NCBI GenBank assembly: GCA_016788485.1 | Contig: JAEUSV010000102.1 | Coordinates: 1 to 35,878, forward strand | From: Flavobacteriales bacterium | GTDB lineage: Bacteria; Bacteroidota; Bacteroidia; Flavobacteriales_F; PHOS-HE28 | Reading direction: 5' to 3' | Length of the DNA stretch: 35,878 nucleotides | Part shown: piece after piece, positions 31,122-35,878 of the stretch | Numbering within the stretch: position 1 is the first letter of the stretch | Layout: every line of letters begins with the position of its first letter | Position numbers and translations under genes: made by a program | Notes under the pieces: model-generated | What the model was told of the DNA's origin: nothing | Database searches by the model: none | The model's input: the letters and a program-made list of their open reading frames with translations, nothing else

Positions 31122-31822
31122 GAGGCCGCCCGTTTGGGCTGCGTGACGTTCGCCGGCTTGCCGTAATCGGGCACCAGGTAGGCCAGGTCGCTGAAGGCGC
31201 CGCGCGCGAACAGCTCGAACGATAGCGAGACCATTCCGCGGTGCGCGGGCCGCACACCGGACACATGCAGCACGCCGGGAATGCCGGCAAGCAGACCGGC
31301 GGCCTTGTCCGCACCATCGCCGAACACCACGGTCGTACGGTCCTTCGGCAGCGAGGCCGCCCAGGCCTCGTCCAGCACAAGCGGGTGCGGCGCGGTCTCG
31401 CGGTCACCACCCGGCGCGCTCACCTGCGTGAACACTTCCATGCGGCGCGCATCGATCATGGGCATCAGGCGTGCGCCCGCGGGGAGCACAACGCCCTGCG
31501 CGCGGAGCTCGTGCACGAGCACATCGAGCGAGCCCATGCCCATCAACGGTATGCCCAGCGCGTAGCAGAGCCCCTTCGCGGCGCTGAGGCCGATGCGCAG
31601 GCCCGTGTAGGACCCGGGTCCAACACCCACCGCCACGCCGGCCAAGGCGGTGATGTCCACCCCGGCCTCGCGCAGCACCTCGTCGATGAAGACATTAAGC
31701 CGTTCGGCGTGCGTAAGCCGCTCGCTCTCCTCCTCGCGGTGGGCGAGCACCGCACCGCCTTCAGCAAGGGCCACGGAGCAGCGCCGCGTGGCCGTTTCGA
31801 TCGCGAGCAGCGGGGCGACCAT
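31118..31822 (-). CDS. tsaB: tRNA threonylcarbamoyladenosine biosynthesis protein TsaB
   Basis: TsaB partners TsaD (and TsaE) in making the t6A37 modification of ANN-reading tRNAs. The ASKHA-fold N-terminus is clear: LLAIETATRRCSVALA (residues 5-20), TLAHAERL-like segment as LTHAERLNVFIDEVL, and the signature VAVGVGPGSYTGLRIGLSAAKGL at about 65-87. MPMIDARRMEVFTQ around residue 125 is also typical. The C-terminal part is more variable, as usual for this non-catalytic paralogue. The ATG at 31822 is chosen; the codon before it is GTG. Its first base overlaps the stop of the TolC-like gene, so the two are coupled. The stop overlaps the convergent repeat-protein gene by four bases. Confidence 0.93.
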   Translation of the reverse strand: MVAPLLAIETATRRCSVALAEGGAVLAHREEESERLTHAERLNVFIDEVLREAGVDITALAGVAVGVGPGSYTGLRIGLSAAKGLCYALGIPLMGMGSLDVLVHELRAQGVVLPAGARLMPMIDARRMEVFTQVSAPGGDRETAPHPLVLDEAWAASLPKDRTTVVFGDGADKAAGLLAGIPGVLHVSGVRPAHRGMVSLSFELFARGAFSDLAYLVPDYGKPANVTQPKRAAS

Positions 31823-33240
31823 CACAGCGTAAGGGGCATGCCCTGCAGGATCTCCAGCGACTTGGTCGCCAGCACGTAGTTGTAGCGCGCGGTGATCATG
31901 TCGGCCATGGACCGGTTGAGGTTCGTCTTCGCGGTGCTGAGCTCGAGGGCGGTGACGGCGCCCTGCTCGAAGCGCTCCTTCGCGTAGGACATCGACTCCT
32001 GCGCCGCGTCCACCGCGTTCGAGGCGGCCATGTACTGACGGTAAGCGGCGCGCTGGTCGGCGATGGCCTGCTGCACGGTGAGGCGCAGCTGCTGCTCGAT
32101 GTCCGTCTGCTGGAGACGGGCACGCTCATAGCGGATCCGCGCCTGCTGCACGCCGGTGCGGTTGCGCATGTTGTTGAACAAGGGCACGTTGAGCGTCCAG
32201 GCGGTGCTGTAGTTCACGTTGTCCTTGAGCTGGTCGCCGAAGCCCTTCACCTCCGTGGCATAGGAAACGTTGGGCACGAAGACATCCTCCCCACCGCTGG
32301 TATAGCCCACGAGCGAGGGGGTGCCATAGATGGGTTCGCCCACCGGCACCTCGTTCAGCCCGGAAAAGCCGGAGGCAACGTTCGCCGAGAACTGGAGGGA
32401 GGGGATACCCGCTGCCCTGGAGATCTCCACCCCTTTCTCGGCGCTCTGCACATCGAGCTCGGTGCGCTTGTACGAGGGGTGGCTCTCGCGGACGCGTTGC
32501 ATCACCTGTTCCACCGTGATGGAGGGCTCCTGGGGCTCGAAGGCGCTGAGCGCGGGGGCCGTGATGCTGAACGCCTCCATCTCCGCCAGGTCGAGCTGCA
32601 GCAGCTGCGCCAGTTGCAGGCGGGCCTGCTGGTACTGGTTCTCGGCGGTGACCAGGTCGAACTCCTCGCGTGCCTGTTGCGCACGAAGGTCGAGCAGCTC
32701 CACCGGCGCCGTGCGTCCGGCCTGCACGAGGGCCTCGGTCAGCACCACCTGCTCACGCGTGCGCTCGACGGTGTTGGTCGCCGCCTTGATCCGCTCCTCG
32801 GCGCTGAGCATCTGCATGAAGAAGGAGACCACCCGCGAGCGCACGTCGATGCGCGCGGCCGCCAGGGCCTCTTCGGCGCTGGCCATGTTCAGCTTGGTCT
32901 GCTTCCACTGGTTCTGCCGGGCCATGCCGCCGTAGAGGGTCCAGGAGCTGCCCAGCCAGAAGTTGTTGGTGCGCACCCGGTCCGTGGCGAACTCGTTGGT
33001 GTAGCGGTCGATGGTCTGGCCCCAGTTGTACCCGTGCGTGGCGGCGGCATTGAGGTCGGGGAAAAGGCCCCACTTCGCCGCACGCTCGTCCTGGAAGGAC
33101 GCATCACGGTCGTACTGGGCCCGCTGGATGGCCAGGTTGCGCTCCTCGGCGCGCTGAACGCACTGCTCGAGGGTCCAGGCCTGCTGGGCGAAGAGCGGGG
33201 CGGCCGCCGTGAACATCACGAAAAGAAGGGGACTGCGCAT
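31822..33240 (-). CDS. TolC-family outer-membrane efflux channel (472 aa)
   Basis: Signal peptide MRSPLLFVMFTAAAPLFAQQ; mature protein begins AWTLEQCVQRAEERNLAIQRAQYD, the standard first helix of outer-membrane efflux proteins. Two internally related halves follow, each with long Ala/Gln/Glu-rich coiled-coil helices (for example ATNTVERTREQVVLTEALVQAGRTAPVELLDLRAQQAREEFDL and ARLQQTDIEQQLRLTVQQAIADQRAAYRQYMAA) and short strand segments. TolC-like channels pair with a periplasmic adaptor and an inner-membrane pump; no such genes are in this window, so the partner is unknown. A GTG at 33252 is possible, but the ATG at 33240 gives the clean signal peptide. A perfect -7 box lies 32 bases upstream. 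The stop overlaps the tsaB start. Confidence 0.93.
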   Translation of the reverse strand: MRSPLLFVMFTAAAPLFAQQAWTLEQCVQRAEERNLAIQRAQYDRDASFQDERAAKWGLFPDLNAAATHGYNWGQTIDRYTNEFATDRVRTNNFWLGSSWTLYGGMARQNQWKQTKLNMASAEEALAAARIDVRSRVVSFFMQMLSAEERIKAATNTVERTREQVVLTEALVQAGRTAPVELLDLRAQQAREEFDLVTAENQYQQARLQLAQLLQLDLAEMEAFSITAPALSAFEPQEPSITVEQVMQRVRESHPSYKRTELDVQSAEKGVEISRAAGIPSLQFSANVASGFSGLNEVPVGEPIYGTPSLVGYTSGGEDVFVPNVSYATEVKGFGDQLKDNVNYSTAWTLNVPLFNNMRNRTGVQQARIRYERARLQQTDIEQQLRLTVQQAIADQRAAYRQYMAASNAVDAAQESMSYAKERFEQGAVTALELSTAKTNLNRSMADMITARYNYVLATKSLEILQGMPLTL

Positions 33241-33272
33241 GGTACGATGCACCGGCTCTGGGACCGGACGAC

Positions 33273-33280
33273 CAAAAGTA
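33273..33280 (-). promoter_or_regulatory. Bacteroidota -7 promoter box for the TolC-like gene
   Basis: On the minus strand TACTTTTG matches TAnnTTTG at all fixed positions. The predicted start near 33266 leaves a leader of about 26 bases. No TTG is present at -33. Confidence 0.5.
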
Positions 33281-33341
33281 CCGGACCCGTCCCCATGGCC
33301 GGGAGGCCTTGGATGAACGGTGCATGGCGGTGCCGGACGGT

Positions 33342-34568
33342 TCAGTTGGCCAGCACCTTCACCTCCACGCGGCGGTTGGCCTCGCTCTGCTCCTTGTTCT
33401 TCGGCTCGGGGTAGATCATCTGGGAGTTCCCCAGGCCGGCATAGGTGATGCGTTCGGGCTCGATGTCGTTCACCAGCAGGAAGTCGTACACGGTCTTGGC
33501 CCGCGCGGTGCTGAGCTCGATGAACTCCTTCGTGTTCTTGAACGTGGGGCCGTTCACGTGGCCCTGGATCTCCACCTTCACCCGCGGGTTCGCCTGCATG
33601 AACCGCAGCAGCACGAGCATGGAGGACTCCGACGAGCGCATCACCTTGGCCTCGTTGCCGACGAAGTTGATGTCGTCCAGCACCACATGCTCACCGGCCT
33701 TGATCGGGGTGAGCTTCATCTCCACGTTCACCACAGGGTCCACACTGCCCTTCACCTTCATCGAGCTGAACATGTAGCCCTCGCGCACGCAACCGATCTT
33801 CAGGTTGCGGTAGGTGTCCATGGAATAGGTGTAGGAGCTCTTGCCCTTGGCCTCCACCACCTTGTCGAACACCATGCCCTGGATGGTGAGGTCGGCGACC
33901 ACGGGCTTGCCGCTGGCGGCATCGACCACGTTGATCACGAGCTGCTGCTTGGGCGCCTCGTCCTTCTCGGGGGTCGGCGGCGGCGGTGGCGGGTCGTAAT
34001 GGAAGCGGATGGTGTATCCGTCCAGCGGGCGGTCCTGGTAATCGATCACGAGGTACAGCAGCTGGCCTTCCTCCACCTCGATCGCGCGGCTGAAGGACGA
34101 GCCCACGCCACTGCGCACATAGTTGTCCGGCGCGTCCTTGCGCAGACCGCAGATGCTGCCGTTGGCCTTGTCGTTGCGGCTGATGTTGGTGCGGATGGGC
34201 GCCACCTGCTTGCTCTGGATCTTGTCGCAGATCCCGGGTATGGCGCCCTCGAACACCAGGAAGTCGATGTCGTCGTCGATGTTCTTGGGGATGATGTCGA
34301 AGCTGAGCGTGGTCTTCACCGGCGACCTGAACTTGTACCAGGTGCTGTGGTGCTCGCGCTCGAACCACTGCTTCTCGTCGGAGGGGTTCTCCTTGATCTC
34401 CAGGATGTTGCCGAAGCCGCGCACGGCCTCGTTGCAGGTGTAGACCGAATCGGGGATGAAGATGGCCCCCGTGCAATCGCCATTGGCCTGCGTAAGCGCA
34501 CGTTGGGCGCTCGCAGGCACCGCGATCAGCAGGGGGAGCAGGAAGAATGACGTGCGGGGGAACTTCAC
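33342..34568 (-). CDS. OmpA-family protein with N-terminal beta-rich domain (408 aa, GTG start)
   Basis: Outer-membrane-associated protein predicted to bind peptidoglycan. Signal peptide MKFPRTSFFLLPLLIAVPASAQ, read from GTG; the only upstream frame closes at once, so GTG is the start. Residues ~28-205 form a beta-sandwich-like domain (DCTGAIFIPDSVYTC, HHSTWYKFRSPVKTTLSFDIIP, DIDFLVFEGAIPGIC, LLYLVIDYQDRPLDGYTIRFHY) similar to the pre-peptidase or CUB-like domains of Bacteroidota surface proteins. A proline linker follows (DPPPPPPTPEKDEAPK), then a carboxypeptidase-regulatory-like segment (INVVDAASGKPVVADLTIQG). The C-terminal OmpA domain (about 300-408) shows IQGHVNG, LSTARAKTVYDFLL, ITYAGLGNS and EANRRVEVKV, including the diagnostic Arg-Arg; the usual Asp before LS is Glu here. 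It lies 32 bases after metH on the same strand. Confidence 0.88.
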   Translation of the reverse strand: MKFPRTSFFLLPLLIAVPASAQRALTQANGDCTGAIFIPDSVYTCNEAVRGFGNILEIKENPSDEKQWFEREHHSTWYKFRSPVKTTLSFDIIPKNIDDDIDFLVFEGAIPGICDKIQSKQVAPIRTNISRNDKANGSICGLRKDAPDNYVRSGVGSSFSRAIEVEEGQLLYLVIDYQDRPLDGYTIRFHYDPPPPPPTPEKDEAPKQQLVINVVDAASGKPVVADLTIQGMVFDKVVEAKGKSSYTYSMDTYRNLKIGCVREGYMFSSMKVKGSVDPVVNVEMKLTPIKAGEHVVLDDINFVGNEAKVMRSSESSMLVLLRFMQANPRVKVEIQGHVNGPTFKNTKEFIELSTARAKTVYDFLLVNDIEPERITYAGLGNSQMIYPEPKNKEQSEANRRVEVKVLAN

Positions 34569-34600
34569 TTCATTCCGATTTCACCCCCCTTCTACGCGGT

Positions 34601-35878
34601 TCAGTAGGCGAGGTTACTTCCCAGCCAGCGCTCCATGGCGCTGAGGTCCATGCCCTTGCGCCGCGCCAGGTCCTCCACCTGGTCCTTGGCCACCCTGCCA
34701 ACACCGAAGTACTTGGCCTGCGGATGCGCGAAGTACCAGCCGCTCACCGCCGCCGCCGGGCTCATGGCCAGGCTCTCGGTGAGGGTGATGCCGGTGTGCC
34801 TGGTGGCGTCGAGCAGGCGGAAGAGCTCGGGCTTCTCGGTGTGGTCGGGGCAGGCGGGATAGCCCGGTGCCGGACGGATGCCCTGGTACTCCTCCTGGAT
34901 GAGCTGTTCGTTGGTGAGGCGGGCGGTCTCGTAGCCCCAGAGCTCCTGGCGCACCACCTCGTGCAGCTTCTCGGCGAAGGCCTCGGCCAAGCGGTCGGCC
35001 AGGGCCTTGAGCAGGATGGCGCTGTAGTCGTCGTGCGCGGCCTCGAAGCGCTTCACCCGTTCGTCCACGCCGTGGCCCGCGCTCACCGCGAAGCCACCGA
35101 GGAAGTCGGGCGTTCCGGCCGGGGCGATGAAGTCGGCGAGGGCAAGGTAGGGCACGCCGGGCGCCTTCTTGCTCTGCTGGCGGAGGGTGTGCACCCGGCC
35201 GACCACCTTGGTGCGGGCCGGATCACCGTAGAGGGCGATGTCGTCGTCAGTTGAAGGTGCAACAGGCGTCCCGCCTGTTGGGCTTTCTGCAACAGGCAGG
35301 ATGCCTGTTGGACGATTCGCCGGCCAGATGGCGGCCACCCCGTGCGCCTGGATCCACTGCTCCTTCACGATGCGGTCGAGCATCATCCGGGCATCGGCAT
35401 AGAGCTGCGTGGCCTGCTTGCCCACCACCTCGTCCTCGAGGATGCGCGGGAACTTGCCGGCCAGCTCCCAGGCCATGAAGAAGGGCGTCCAATCGATGTA
35501 GGGCACCAGCTCGGCGAGCGGGTAGTTGCGGTAGGTGAAGATGCCCGTGCTCTTGGGCGCCACGGGCGGCTCGGCGGCGAAGTCGATCACGAACTTCTTC
35601 GCGCGGGCCTCGTCCAGCGGCACGTACTCCTTCTCGCGCTGGTGGCCTTCGTACTGGCTGCGCACCTTGGCGTATTCCTCCAGCACCTCGGCGGCGAAGC
35701 GGTCGCGCTCGTTGTCGCTGAGCAGGTTGCTCACCACCGGCACGCTGCGGCTGGCGTCGATCACGTGCACCACGGGCTTGCTGTAGTGGGGCGCGATCTT
35801 CACGGCGGTGTGCACACGGCTGGTGGTTGCGCCGCCGATCAGGAGCGGGGTCTCGAAGCCTTCGCGCTCCATCTCCTT
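34601..35878 (-). CDS. metH: Cobalamin-dependent methionine synthase, C-terminal part (partial; carries an in-frame palindromic insertion)
   Basis: The frame is open to the window edge, so the N-terminal homocysteine, folate and most of the B12 domains are missing. What is present is the end of the cobalamin-binding domain (KEMEREGFETPLLIGGATTSRVHTAVKIAP) and the complete activation domain, which binds S-adenosylmethionine to re-methylate oxidised cobalamin. SAM-binding signatures are visible: RPAPGYPACPDHTEK, SGWYFAHPQAKYFGVG, plus LTESLAMSPAAAVSG and QVEDLARRKGM. The segment that reads ANRVGDDIEIY in E. coli MetH is here split: ANR is followed by about 20 extra residues (PTGILPVAESPTGGTPVAPS) before DDDIALY. 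The extra DNA is a pair of palindromes (35260-35310). The rest of the domain is intact, so the enzyme is probably functional. Confidence 0.95.
   Translation of the reverse strand, partial: KEMEREGFETPLLIGGATTSRVHTAVKIAPHYSKPVVHVIDASRSVPVVSNLLSDNERDRFAAEVLEEYAKVRSQYEGHQREKEYVPLDEARAKKFVIDFAAEPPVAPKSTGIFTYRNYPLAELVPYIDWTPFFMAWELAGKFPRILEDEVVGKQATQLYADARMMLDRIVKEQWIQAHGVAAIWPANRPTGILPVAESPTGGTPVAPSTDDDIALYGDPARTKVVGRVHTLRQQSKKAPGVPYLALADFIAPAGTPDFLGGFAVSAGHGVDERVKRFEAAHDDYSAILLKALADRLAEAFAEKLHEVVRQELWGYETARLTNEQLIQEEYQGIRPAPGYPACPDHTEKPELFRLLDATRHTGITLTESLAMSPAAAVSGWYFAHPQAKYFGVGRVAKDQVEDLARRKGMDLSAMERWLGSNLAY
35251..35312. repeat. In-frame REP-like palindromic element inside metH
   Basis: Two 21-base palindromes lie 30 bp apart. 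The first has arms CAACAGGCG and CGCCTGTTG around TCC (35260-35280). The second has arms CAACAGGCA and TGCCTGTTG around GGA (35290-35310). Reverse-complementing the second gives the first with two changes, G to A in one arm and C to T in the other, which keep the stem paired, so they are inverted copies of one element. Boundaries are estimated from the protein alignment. The translated part (PTGILPV...PTGGTPV) resembles the PTG-x-x-PV peptides that palindromic repeats leave in other bacterial proteins, from memory. Confidence 0.8.

Noticed and set aside
31118..33240. tsaB and the TolC-like gene as one functional efflux system
   Set aside because: tsaB is a tRNA-modification gene; the shared base at their junction shows coupling, not a common function.

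Overview
The window is a densely coded, high-GC chromosome segment from a member of the Bacteroidota, most likely a high-GC flavobacterial lineage. This rests on four things seen in the sequence: two secreted proteins ending in the gliding-motility-associated (type B) type IX secretion sorting domain; several start-proximal boxes matching the Bacteroidota promoter element TAnnTTTG; the gene order purH-mreB-mreC-mreD-mrdA-rodA; and the order coaX, outer-membrane protein, lptC, small membrane protein, hemolysin-like CNNM protein, ppiD, which I recall as typical of this group. GC content was judged by eye as about two thirds, not calculated. There are 36 protein genes (two cut by the window edges) and one tRNA-Phe. 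No gene-free stretch exceeds about 160 bases. I see no insertion sequence, prophage, CRISPR array or rRNA.

Layout. 1-2940: end of an outer-membrane receptor, a beta-helix lipoprotein behind a PhoB/PhoP-like direct repeat, a YqaA-type membrane protein and a small beta-barrel protein. 3036-10855: purine synthesis gene purH followed by the rod-shape and elongation machinery (mreB, mreC, mreD, PBP2, RodA), mostly joined by 4-base start/stop overlaps, then a possible beta-barrel protein. 10908-17330 (minus strand): envelope biogenesis genes ppiD, CNNM/CBS protein, a small membrane protein, lptC, a FadL-like outer-membrane protein and coaX. 17404-20677: tRNA-Phe, an HD-domain protein, and a sensor histidine kinase coupled to gpmI (glycolysis). 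20680-24999 (minus): two tandem, related T9SS cargo proteins with choice-of-anchor L heads. 25125-31121: an M20 dipeptidase, an LEA2-like lipoprotein, a membrane protein, and a tightly coupled three-gene unit (YyaL/DsbH-like lipoprotein, YD-repeat protein, 22-residue-repeat protein). 31118-35878 (minus): tsaB, a TolC-like channel, an OmpA-family protein and the 3' end of metH.

Most of the content is housekeeping and cell-envelope biology. The least ordinary items are: an inverted pair of covarying palindromes inserted in frame inside metH; the coupled unit ending in an unrecognised tandem-repeat protein; a histidine kinase with no visible response regulator that shares its stop/start bases with gpmI; and the 11-bp-periodic TTAAC repeats in front of the beta-helix lipoprotein. 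I did not find convincing evidence of a wholly new multi-gene system.
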